The notes under the pieces: generated by a model
What the model saw: the letters and a program-made list of their open reading frames with translations, nothing else
Database searches by the model: none
What the model was told of the DNA's origin: nothing
In this document: piece by piece, positions 57,125-64,000 of the stretch
Layout: each line of letters starts with the position of its first letter
Position numbering within the stretch: the stretch's first letter is position 1
Origin: Bremerella sp. TYQ1
Lineage (GTDB): Bacteria > Planctomycetota > Planctomycetia > Pirellulales > Pirellulaceae
Reading direction: 5' to 3'
Assembly (NCBI RefSeq): GCF_020150455.1
Contig: NZ_CP083740.1
Coordinates: 5,477,001 to 5,541,000, forward strand
Length of the DNA stretch: 64,000 bases
Translations under genes and position numbers: made by a program

Positions 57125-58054
57125 TTAAGGAGTTGCAACGACTTCGCCGTTTTGACGTGTCGCAATCGCCTTGAGAATATCGAGGTTCATCGTTTCCGCT
57201 TTGAAGCTGACACTTCCGTCACACATGACAAACATGGCTCCACCAGGGTGATAGCTGCTAAACGGAGTCGAATTCGTACCGAACGATCCGATGTAGTTGA
57301 TAGGGTACTGAACCATTTTATGGTCGATCATTAGCCAGTCCGTGGCGTTGTATCGATAGTAGCCCCAGACCCATGGCTTAAGACCTCCGAAGCCAGTTGT
57401 CATGCTGGAGGAGCGATCTTTCGCGCTGGAAGTTTCGCCGAGCAGGAACGTATTGGTCGTGCCGTCGACGATGTCTCCAAAACGGGTGCGACTCTCCGGA
57501 TAAAAGATGCCTGACGAAGAGTAACCTGGTCGGCTGGAGTCGGCGGCCGGGTTATAGCTGATGTCATACGAGCCACCATTGCCGCGATAATGCAGTCCCC
57601 CTTGGATGTTCTGATAGGGGAAGTTTCCTACGCCTGGCTGGTCAGATGCCAGTTCTCCTAATGGCGAGGAAGGGCAAGTGATGTTTGGCACGGCACCAAA
57701 GATTGGGTTGTCCTGATTATGACTTCGGTAGGGGCTACGCGTCATGAGGTAGTCCTTGTTGAGGGCTTCCATTGCTTCGTAGCGAGCTCCCTGTTCAAAG
57801 AAAGGGAACAAACGAGGAACCCAACCAAGGGGATAGGTTACCGAAGGTTGGGTGCCACCCATCATGAACCGGCCGTAGGTATCGTGATAGTTGTGAAACG
57901 CAATGCCCAACTGTTTCATGTTGTTTGAGCACTGCATGCGGCGTGCAGCTTCGCGTGCCTGTTGAACGGCCGGCAGGAGCAAAGCAATCAAAACACCGAT
58001 GATCGCGATGACGACCAGCAATTCGACAAGCGTAAATCCACGTTTCTGTTTCAT
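57125..58054 (-). CDS. DUF1559 domain protein with prepilin-like N-terminus, copy 2
   Basis: From the ATG at 58054 the protein has 309 residues and starts [20 protein letters not shown], the prepilin-peptidase site and first hydrophobic helix; the ATG at 58099 would add 15 unrelated residues. The [18 protein letters not shown] block and the [19 protein letters not shown]-terminal motif are those of DUF1559. The N-terminal coding DNA is closely similar to the copy at 11039-11971. Operator-like palindrome I lies 55 bases upstream of its start. Confidence 0.92.
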   Translation of the reverse strand: MKQKRGFTLVELLVVIAIIGVLIALLLPAVQQAREAARRMQCSNNMKQLGIAFHNYHDTYGRFMMGGTQPSVTYPLGWVPRLFPFFEQGARYEAMEALNKDYLMTRSPYRSHNQDNPIFGAVPNITCPSSPLGELASDQPGVGNFPYQNIQGGLHYRGNGGSYDISYNPAADSSRPGYSSSGIFYPESRTRFGDIVDGTTNTFLLGETSSAKDRSSSMTTGFGGLKPWVWGYYRYNATDWLMIDHKMVQYPINYIGSFGTNSTPFSSYHPGGAMFVMCDGSVSFKAETMNLDILKAIATRQNGEVVATP

Positions 58055-58109
58055 CGTTAAGCCCTTTGGAGGAAGAGGAGTAATGATTCCCAGGATCAAA
58101 ATGGCCTCA

Positions 58110-58127
58110 TGATGTCAGCTGATATCA
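58110..58127. promoter_or_regulatory. Operator-like palindrome I
   Basis: TGATGTCAGCTGATATCA is an 18-bp near-palindrome (one mismatched pair). It lies 55 bases upstream of the DUF1559 start and about 600 bases upstream of nagB. Copy II is its exact reverse complement. Confidence 0.6.
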
Positions 58128-58432
58128 TTCAGGCCAAAAAAACGAGCACGACAGGAACTAAAGGGTATGGAACTATTCAGACTGCGCCGAAAAACTTGGG
58201 GTACGGCGTTCTTGGCAGAGAAGCAAAGGATGCGCCGCGAATCATCATTTCACAGAAGCCTTTCGAGATTTTGCCGGATTCGGCAGAAAACCGCAGTGAA
58301 ACAGTCCAAAAATCGAGATGAGGTGTCTGGTGGGGGGGATAAGGGCTTGCCAATGATTTACTCGGTCGGCCGATTTCTTCGCCCAGAAATTGAGCGGGAA
58401 ACGCTTGCCTTTGATCTCTCCACCAGTCAAAA

Positions 58433-58450
58433 TGATATCAGCTGACATCA
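58433..58450. promoter_or_regulatory. Operator-like palindrome II
   Basis: TGATATCAGCTGACATCA is the exact reverse complement of copy I, 305 bases away. The exact match extends to 20 bp (58432-58451), which makes chance unlikely. Confidence 0.6.
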
Positions 58451-58593
58451 TAGTAGCCAAGAGAAAAATCGGAAGGGAATCGTTTTTCTGGGAAAATCAT
58501 AGGCTTCCTTAGCAAGATATGCCGTACGGTTTCACCAGGCGATTTGTCCGAACAATCGCGACGCGAAGCAACGATAGATTTGAAAATCTTTGG

Positions 58594-58621
58594 TTGACTT
58601 CGTAGCCGTTTATGCCAAAAT
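58594..58621 (+). promoter_or_regulatory. Candidate nagB promoter
   Basis: TTGACT (58594-58599) is followed after 16 bases by CAAAAT (58616-58621). The -10 touches palindrome III, so a repressor there would block transcription. A 14-bp palindrome, AGATTTGAAAATCT, lies at 58576-58589 just upstream. Confidence 0.4.
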
Positions 58622-58638
58622 GATGTCTCGTGACATCA
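58621..58638. promoter_or_regulatory. Operator-like palindrome III, overlapping the putative nagB promoter
   Basis: TGATGTCTCGTGACATCA has seven-base arms that are perfectly complementary around a TCGT centre. The arms match copies I and II (TGATGTC and GACATCA), giving the consensus TGATGTC-N4-GACATCA. The central CG is typical of LacI-family operators, and a LacI repressor gene is in the same locus. Confidence 0.7.
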
Positions 58639-58713
58639 GTGCGGGTGGATCGGTCCGTCGATTTGACCTGATCTGCTCGGTAGGAAACGGTTACAGGAAG
58701 CGACGCTAAATCG

Positions 58714-59466
58714 ATGAACATACAAGTACTTGAAGACGCAAAACAGCTGGGTGCTGCCGCCGCCGTAGAAGGTGCCAAAGCAATTCGCGAAGCGATTTCC
58801 CAACGGGGCGAAGCGAATATTATTGTGGCGACTGGTGCCTCACAATTTGAAACGCTCGCGGCACTGATTCAAGAGCCAGACATCGATTGGTCGTGCGTGA
58901 CAGGTTTTCATCTTGACGAGTATCTGGGAGTTGACGATCAGCATCCTGCTTCGTTCTGCCGATACTTGCGAGAGCGATTTGTCGAGCATGTACCCCTGAA
59001 AGCGTTTCATTATGTTGATGGAACCAGCGAGAATCCAAGTCATGTATGCCAGGTGTTAGGCGAAAAGATTGCCCAGCATCCGATTGATGTCGCGTTTGTT
59101 GGCATCGGCGAGAACGCGCACTTGGCGTTCAACGATCCACCGGCCGACTTTGCAACCGAAACCCCTTATCTGGTTGTCGATTTGGACGAGGCTTGTCGTC
59201 AACAGCAAGCCGGAGAAGGCTGGTTCGCTTCGTTGGATGAAGTGCCGACCAAAGCGATCAGCATGTCTTGTCGGCAGATATTGAAAACGAAAACGATCAT
59301 TTGCAGTGTTCCAGATCAGCGCAAAGCCAACGCCGTGCAGCAAAGTCTGGAAGGCTCTGTCACCCCTGATGTACCTGCTTCGATTTTACAGACGCACGAT
59401 AACACCACTTTGTTTCTCGACAAGGCGGCCGCTTCGTTGCTTACCTCCTCGACCATCTCCGAATAG
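58714..59466 (+). CDS. nagB: Glucosamine-6-phosphate deaminase/isomerase family protein
   Basis: The 250-residue protein has the NagB/RpiA fold: [14 protein letters not shown] for phosphate binding, FHLDEYLG (the DEY aspartate is kept), [13 protein letters not shown] and [12 protein letters not shown]. In the E. coli enzyme the third block is GNDGHIAFNEP; here Asp141 is replaced by Asn and Glu148 by Asp, while the histidine stays. Variants reading GENGH occur in other bacterial NagB-like proteins. It should convert glucosamine-6-phosphate to fructose-6-phosphate and ammonia, but activity on another sugar phosphate is possible. NagA follows 15 bases downstream. Confidence 0.85.
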   Translation: MNIQVLEDAKQLGAAAAVEGAKAIREAISQRGEANIIVATGASQFETLAALIQEPDIDWSCVTGFHLDEYLGVDDQHPASFCRYLRERFVEHVPLKAFHYVDGTSENPSHVCQVLGEKIAQHPIDVAFVGIGENAHLAFNDPPADFATETPYLVVDLDEACRQQQAGEGWFASLDEVPTKAISMSCRQILKTKTIICSVPDQRKANAVQQSLEGSVTPDVPASILQTHDNTTLFLDKAAASLLTSSTISE

Positions 59467-59481
59467 CCAATCGGGAGCCGC

Positions 59482-60468
59482 ATGTCCACAGCGAAGTTTA
59501 TCGACCTGCAAATCAACGGTTACTTTGGCGTCGACTTTAACCAAGACGATATCTCGGCGGATGACTTACACGCCGCGTGTCTGGCGCTTGAGCGAGATGA
59601 TGTAGAAAGCGTACTTGTCACCGTCATTACGGATGACATCCCGAAGATGGCATCGCGTATTTCGCGGATAGCGGAATTGCGAAGGGCCGATTCACTTGCC
59701 CAGCAGATGATTGCCGGGATCCACGTGGAAGGGCCATTCATTAGTACGGTGCCTGGCTATGTCGGAGCTCATCCGGTTCATGCGGCCAAGGAAACCGACT
59801 GGTCGGAAATGGAGACGCTGTTGGAGGCTGGCGACGGTCTAGTCCGTATTGTCACGCTGGCCCCAGAGCAAGATCCTGCTCAAACGGTAATTCGGCAGCT
59901 TGTCGATGAAGGGATCGTGGTTTCCGCCGGGCATTGCGATCCGACGCTCGACCAGTTAGATGCCGCGATCGACGCTGGTTTGTCGATGTTCACTCACTTG
60001 GGTAATGGCTGCCCGCGGATGATGGATCGCCACGATAACATCATTCAGCGTGTCTTAAGCCGGTCAGAGCATTTGAACGTTGGATTGATTGCCGACGGGG
60101 CACACGTTCCGTTTTATACGCTGAAAAACTACTTGGACATGATCGGAATGGATCGTGCGTTCGTGGTTTCGGATGCCATCTCGGCCGCTGGCTGTGGTCC
60201 TGGTGTTTATCCGCTGGGGGATCAGGAAGTTACCGTGGGTGAAGATGGTGTGCCGCGGGCAGACGACGACAGTCATTTAGTCGGTTCGGCAACGACCATG
60301 CAGCAGATGGCGGACAACTTGCAATTGCATGTGGGCCTGAGCATGGAAGACGTTCGCCGATTGATGATTTCCAATCCTCGGAAATTGCTCGGCCATCGCA
60401 CGACGCCACCGCCGCTGCGAATGAGTGTGCCGTCCAAGAATGGTGGCCATCAGGCGACCACTTCGTAA
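59482..60468 (+). CDS. nagA: N-acetylglucosamine-6-phosphate deacetylase family protein
   Basis: The 328-residue protein belongs to the NagA branch of the amidohydrolase superfamily. Blocks in order are FIDLQINGYFGVDFN, GIHVEGPFIS (metal Glu), VTLAPEQD, SAGHCDP and FTHLGNGCP (metal His residues), GLIADGAHVPF and VVSDAISAAG (catalytic Asp). It is about 50 residues shorter than E. coli NagA and lacks most of the N-terminal beta-sandwich. It should release acetate from N-acetylglucosamine-6-phosphate, feeding NagB. It converges with the LacI gene with a seven-base gap. Confidence 0.87.
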   Translation: MSTAKFIDLQINGYFGVDFNQDDISADDLHAACLALERDDVESVLVTVITDDIPKMASRISRIAELRRADSLAQQMIAGIHVEGPFISTVPGYVGAHPVHAAKETDWSEMETLLEAGDGLVRIVTLAPEQDPAQTVIRQLVDEGIVVSAGHCDPTLDQLDAAIDAGLSMFTHLGNGCPRMMDRHDNIIQRVLSRSEHLNVGLIADGAHVPFYTLKNYLDMIGMDRAFVVSDAISAAGCGPGVYPLGDQEVTVGEDGVPRADDDSHLVGSATTMQQMADNLQLHVGLSMEDVRRLMISNPRKLLGHRTTPPPLRMSVPSKNGGHQATTS

Positions 60469-60475
60469 CGCGGGT

Positions 60476-61513
60476 CTAAGTCGATTCGCGGACAACCAAT
60501 TGCGGGTGAATGACTCGCAATCGCTTGGCCGGCGTGATCGTTCCAGAGATCGTTTCTTCAACCAGGTCCAGCGCCTGCTTGGCGTACTCGGCGTGGCATT
60601 GGTCAATGGTCGTTAGGCCCGGCTCGATGACGTCAGCGATATCGAGATTATCGTATCCAGTCACCGCCACATCTTTGGGAACGGAATATCCGTGGCGTTC
60701 GAGACCTTGGATTAAGCGAACGGCCCATTCATCGTTCGACGCGATAATTGCGTCTGCTTTGTTGGTGATCACCAACTGCTGAATGCAATCGTCGATCGCT
60801 TCACGCGATGGTTTCTGCGTGGCTTCGGGGTTCGTCCAAATCAATGAATTGGTCGAAGGAAGCTTGCGGCGTTTGACGTTATCTTTCCAGGCTTCGCTAC
60901 GGATGGCCATCAGTTGGTCAGATGGCGACCAAAGCTGGATCGCGATTTTCTTACGTCCTCGATCGACCAGATGATCGACAAGTTGTTCGATTGCAGAAGA
61001 GGTTTCGACACGAACGCACGGCTGCGACTTCAAGATGGGCGACGAGTGTAAGATGATGTTGTCGCGGCCGCGGAATACCTTCTTGAGCTTCGGCCGAAAG
61101 TCTTGCATGACGTCGAACATGCAAAGCACCGCATCCATGCCATGGTCTGCGAAATCATCGAGATAGGTTTGGATTTCGTCCGGATCGTGGTGGGCCTGAC
61201 CGATCATCAAACGATAGCCGCGTGTATGGGCTTCCGCTTCGATGGCGGCAAGTCGTGCTGAGAAGACAGCCAGGTTCACCGTGTCGAGAACGACGCCGAT
61301 GATTTTGGTTGGCATGCCCCGCAGGCGTTGTGCTGCTTTGTTGGGGCGATAGTTAAGCTCGGCCGCGATCTTGAGAACTTTTTCGCGTGTCGCTTCCGAG
61401 ACGCGAACGCAGTCAGCTCCAGAATTGTTCAGGATGTGCCCCACCGCAGCGCGGGACACACCTGCTTTGTTCGCAATGTCGAGGAGACGGACTTTCCGAG
61501 GTTCTCGGGCCAT
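60476..61513 (-). CDS. LacI family transcriptional regulator
   Basis: The 345-residue protein has a LacI helix-turn-helix at about residues 8-27 ([20 protein letters not shown]), a hinge helix near NKAAQRLRG, and a periplasmic-binding-like effector domain ([21 protein letters not shown] and [17 protein letters not shown] in part). It lies beside nagA on the opposite strand. The three palindromes upstream of nagB with a central CG or GC are fitting targets, with an amino-sugar phosphate as probable inducer. Confidence 0.9.
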   Translation of the reverse strand: MAREPRKVRLLDIANKAGVSRAAVGHILNNSGADCVRVSEATREKVLKIAAELNYRPNKAAQRLRGMPTKIIGVVLDTVNLAVFSARLAAIEAEAHTRGYRLMIGQAHHDPDEIQTYLDDFADHGMDAVLCMFDVMQDFRPKLKKVFRGRDNIILHSSPILKSQPCVRVETSSAIEQLVDHLVDRGRKKIAIQLWSPSDQLMAIRSEAWKDNVKRRKLPSTNSLIWTNPEATQKPSREAIDDCIQQLVITNKADAIIASNDEWAVRLIQGLERHGYSVPKDVAVTGYDNLDIADVIEPGLTTIDQCHAEYAKQALDLVEETISGTITPAKRLRVIHPQLVVREST

Positions 61514-61534
61514 TTCTTAAGTTCATCCGCAAGC

Positions 61535-61574
61535 AGCAGCGGTCTGGGAAACGGGCCAAATGGCGACCGCTGCT
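61535..61574. repeat. 10-bp inverted repeat upstream of the LacI gene
   Basis: AGCAGCGGTC (61535-61544) and GACCGCTGCT (61565-61574) are exact reverse complements with a 20-base spacer. They lie between the stop of the oxidoreductase (61659) and the LacI start. No T-run follows, so autoregulation or mRNA structure are both possible. Confidence 0.45.
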
Positions 61575-61658
61575 AAGGTGTTGGCATATCAAACTTTCCA
61601 GAATACGGAAAGATGATACCTCAAATCAAGTCCTGCGGTGCGAACGAAGTATCGGTCC

Positions 61659-63107
61659 TTACACCATTTCCGGCACAACGTAAGGGGCTCGGTACTCTCG
61701 TTTGAGCAGTCCGTTGGCCGCATCGCTGTTGACGAAGGTCTCCGATTTGGGGTCGATTTGCAACGTTTTGCCGAGTTGAACTTGGCCGGATGCCAAGTCC
61801 ACTCCATTGGCTGCAAGATGCGATTCCATGCGTTTGGTGGCATCCACCATCAGTGGGTAGTCCTGCACTTTGTCGCCCAGCGAACGCAATTCGACGGTCT
61901 CGCCGGTCTTATGCGAGATATTCCCCAGGTGGCAAAGTGCCGTCGAAAGGTGACCTGTGCGAACGTCGCAGTTCAGCTCGCTCGCATTGCGCGAACGAAC
62001 GGCTTGGATGAAGTTCTCGCGATGTAGCTGTCGTCCACTGTCACCACCAAGCGAGCCTTTGATCTCGCGAATCGTTTTGCCGTTTTTGTCGATCACTTTC
62101 CCGGTATCGAAGCCAACGTACGTGGCGTCTTCCCCTTCTACGACAATCCCGTAGCTGAGACCCATGTACTTGCAGGTATCTCGTTTGCCGGTTTCGCTTG
62201 GCAGATCGCGGATCTCGAACGTGACCGGTGCCTTAGCGAATTCGTATCGCAAAATATGGGTGTTAGGAGTTTGTCCGTTATCGTCCCAGGCATAGCGACC
62301 GCCGACACTGCTTACCGCCGTGGGGAACTCTTCGGCACCAATCGACCAGCGGCAGAGGTCGAGGATATGTGGGCCGTTGTTGCCTAGTTCGGCATTGCCG
62401 TAGTCCCAGAACCAATGCCAATCGTAGTGGTATTTGGCACGTTCAAGCGTTGTCGGAGCAGGGCCGCACCACAGATCGTGATTGACCGTAGCTGGCGGTT
62501 GCGGTTTGCCCTTAGGTCGACCGATCGAGTCGCGACGTGTTAGGTAAAGTCCTTTCACCTGTTTGACTTTGCCGAGCGCACCTTCTTGGATCTCTTTGAA
62601 GAAATCGCCCAAGTGGTTGAAGCTGCGACGTTGGATGCCGACTTGCACGATGCGATCGTATTTATCCGCTGCTTTTTGCATTTGGCCTGCTTCCCAGATG
62701 TTGTGGGAGCATGGCTTTTCAGTGTAAACGTCTTTACCGGCCTGGCATCCCCAAACCGTCCCCAGCCCGTGCCAATGGTTTGGAATCGCCAGCACGACAG
62801 CATCGACGTCTTGATCGTCGAACGCACGACGCATGTCGCTGTAGGTCTTCAGCTTCGTGCCGAACTTCTTCTGAAATTCTTCCGCACGTTTTCCAAGCAC
62901 GGCGCTGTCGACATCGCATGCACCGACGACGCGAACTCCAGAGATCTCAGGGAAGCCGTTCAGGTGGGTTCGGCCAATTCCATTCAGGCCGACGACAACG
63001 ACGCGGAGTTCGTCGTTTGCGGCGGCATAGGAGCTAGTAGCCGTCATCGAAGTAACGGCCGTTGCCGAGGCTGCAGCCAGGAATTGGCGGCGATTCATAG
63101 AAATCAT
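61659..63107 (-). CDS. Gfo/Idh/MocA family oxidoreductase with Tat signal
   Basis: The 482-residue protein begins MISMNRRQFLAAASATAV, a twin-arginine signal. The Rossmann domain has VVVVGLNGIGRTHLNGF (about residues 35-51), VVLAIPNHWHGLGTVWG and the TEKPCSHN catalytic-loop motif. The C-terminal domain includes WHWFWDYGNAELGNNGPHI. It would act on a sugar derivative outside the cytoplasm using a bound dinucleotide. It follows the partial oxidoreductase gene at 63174 by 66 bases and is probably co-transcribed with it. Confidence 0.92.
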   Translation of the reverse strand: MISMNRRQFLAAASATAVTSMTATSSYAAANDELRVVVVGLNGIGRTHLNGFPEISGVRVVGACDVDSAVLGKRAEEFQKKFGTKLKTYSDMRRAFDDQDVDAVVLAIPNHWHGLGTVWGCQAGKDVYTEKPCSHNIWEAGQMQKAADKYDRIVQVGIQRRSFNHLGDFFKEIQEGALGKVKQVKGLYLTRRDSIGRPKGKPQPPATVNHDLWCGPAPTTLERAKYHYDWHWFWDYGNAELGNNGPHILDLCRWSIGAEEFPTAVSSVGGRYAWDDNGQTPNTHILRYEFAKAPVTFEIRDLPSETGKRDTCKYMGLSYGIVVEGEDATYVGFDTGKVIDKNGKTIREIKGSLGGDSGRQLHRENFIQAVRSRNASELNCDVRTGHLSTALCHLGNISHKTGETVELRSLGDKVQDYPLMVDATKRMESHLAANGVDLASGQVQLGKTLQIDPKSETFVNSDAANGLLKREYRAPYVVPEMV

Positions 63108-63173
63108 GGCGAATATCCCTTGTTGGGTAGGTTGTAATGTTATGGATGAAAGAAGCGACCAAGTACAGCGAAA

Positions 63174-64000
63174 CTACTTCGATTCCAGCAGTTTAACCAT
63201 GTCGATCGATTCTCCATTGGCGTCGCGGCTCAAGTCCGCTGCGGTCATGAAAGCGAGGATCTCCAACGTATGCTCTGGAGAAACGGGAGCCTTTTTAGTG
63301 CGGAAGAACTTCACGATCTCGACGACAAGCAGGTCGTAGCGAGCTCGGATTTTGGTCTGTTCGATTCCCTTCTTACCGAAGACAACAACCCCGTAGCCGT
63401 ACGATCCGTCACGAATACCGCGGAACGTTCCAACGCGACCATCTTTCCAGACGCCAGTGACCACGTCGGCGCCTTCCACCGTGGTCCGCTGAACCGACTC
63501 GCAGCCAGGTCCCATGACGGTGAACAGTGTTTCCACACCATGGATTCCGTACCAGAACAAGTCGGGATGGGTTGGGTCAAATTTGCAGGGACTGTAAGCA
63601 ACGCAGCCAATGACATCCTCTTTTTTCAAGTCGATCACTTCTTGGCAGTAGCGAAGTGTCGAGGACGAAAAGAACGGCGTGCCGGTCTTCTTGGACAAAG
63701 CGACAAGTTCCTTGGCATCCTTCAGCGAAGCTGTCATTGGTTTATCAACGAACAGCGGAATCCCAGCTTCGAGAACAGGTTTGGCCTGGCTCAGGTGCAC
63801 GCGTCCGTCGACGCTGTTCATGATGACCGCGTCGACCTTTTTCAGAAGGGCTTCAATCGAAGGCACGATTTCGATGCCCATTTCTTCGATCTGCTTGGTG
63901 AAACCTTCGATGCGATCGGCGCTCGTCGGCAGATCGGGACTTCCGCCAGGGAACGCGGCAACCACTTTGGCGTCGGCAAGTTCAGCTGGGGCGTCTTCCG
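63174..64000 (-). CDS. Gfo/Idh/MocA family oxidoreductase, C-terminal part, cut by window edge
   Basis: The frame is open from the right edge and stops at 63174, giving about 275 residues. It includes VDAVIMNSVDGRVHLSQAKPVLEAG (two blocks) and PLFVDKPMTASLKDAKELV, where DKP replaces the usual EKP. The body covers the C-terminal substrate domain with a HGVETLFTVMGPG segment. The Rossmann glycine motif lies beyond the window. It is not a close copy of the neighbouring oxidoreductase at 61659. Confidence 0.88.
   Translation of the reverse strand, partial: EDAPAELADAKVVAAFPGGSPDLPTSADRIEGFTKQIEEMGIEIVPSIEALLKKVDAVIMNSVDGRVHLSQAKPVLEAGIPLFVDKPMTASLKDAKELVALSKKTGTPFFSSSTLRYCQEVIDLKKEDVIGCVAYSPCKFDPTHPDLFWYGIHGVETLFTVMGPGCESVQRTTVEGADVVTGVWKDGRVGTFRGIRDGSYGYGVVVFGKKGIEQTKIRARYDLLVVEIVKFFRTKKAPVSPEHTLEILAFMTAADLSRDANGESIDMVKLLESK

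Noticed and set aside
58109..58321. 70-codon plus-strand frame between operator copies
   Set aside because: Starts inside palindrome I, has no family pattern and lies in a region that behaves as regulatory DNA.

Overview
The window looks like a chromosomal segment of a planctomycete, most likely a marine Pirellulaceae relative. The evidence is a dense set of families typical of that phylum: two DUF1559 prepilin-like proteins, a DUF1501 protein, a planctomycete cytochrome c/DUF1549/DUF1553 protein, two ECF sigma factor plus FecR pairs, Tat-exported Gfo/Idh/MocA oxidoreductases and a XylR regulator with a LacI-like sensor fused to an AraC domain. No rRNA, tRNA, CRISPR array, transposase or phage gene was seen.

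Region 1 (1-6136) is a DNA-repair island. On the minus strand a metallo-beta-lactamase exonuclease, an ATP-dependent DNA ligase and a DEXH helicase (cut by the left edge) form a tightly overlapping operon. On the plus strand, diverging from it, lie a radical SAM DNA-repair protein and a DUF4130-UdgX fusion. Region 2 (6196-17583) holds an orphan protein, a DUF4956 membrane protein, a CotH-type secreted kinase, two phosphodiester glycosidase (NAGPA) paralogues, a DUF1559 plus lipoprotein module, an ECF sigma/FecR pair and an exported FAD oxidoreductase. Region 3 (17597-23781) is a MacB-like export system with two FtsX-type permeases, an ATPase, an adaptor and a lipoprotein, followed by two small unknown proteins.

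Region 4 (24004-36918) is a minus-strand exopolysaccharide operon of the Wzx/Wzy type: chain-length protein, flippase, polymerase, three glycosyltransferases (one fused to the initiating sugar-phosphate transferase), a deacetylase-like protein, a nucleotidyltransferase, an epimerase and an aminotransferase. Region 5 (37446-44114) is an ECF sigma, FecR/LamG, cytochrome/DUF1549/DUF1553, DUF1501 unit. Region 6 (44258-48422) is a sugar-catabolism unit: XylR regulator, oxidoreductase, TIM-barrel isomerase and DJ-1/PfpI protein.

Region 7 (48504-54935) is a second surface-glycan locus: a glycosyltransferase, two FkbM methyltransferases, an MsbA-like exporter and a decayed sulfotransferase gene broken by in-frame TAG codons. 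Region 8 (55255-58054) has an Nramp-related transporter lacking the canonical metal motifs and a second DUF1559 plus lipoprotein module. Region 9 (58055-64000) is an amino-sugar locus: NagB, NagA, a LacI repressor and two Gfo/Idh/MocA oxidoreductases. Three matching 18-bp palindromes upstream of nagB are good candidate operators for that repressor.

The strongest structural signals beyond ordinary annotation are these operators, the strong hairpins placed between DUF1559 and its lipoprotein partner in both modules, the amber-interrupted sulfotransferase, and the back-to-back repair operons.
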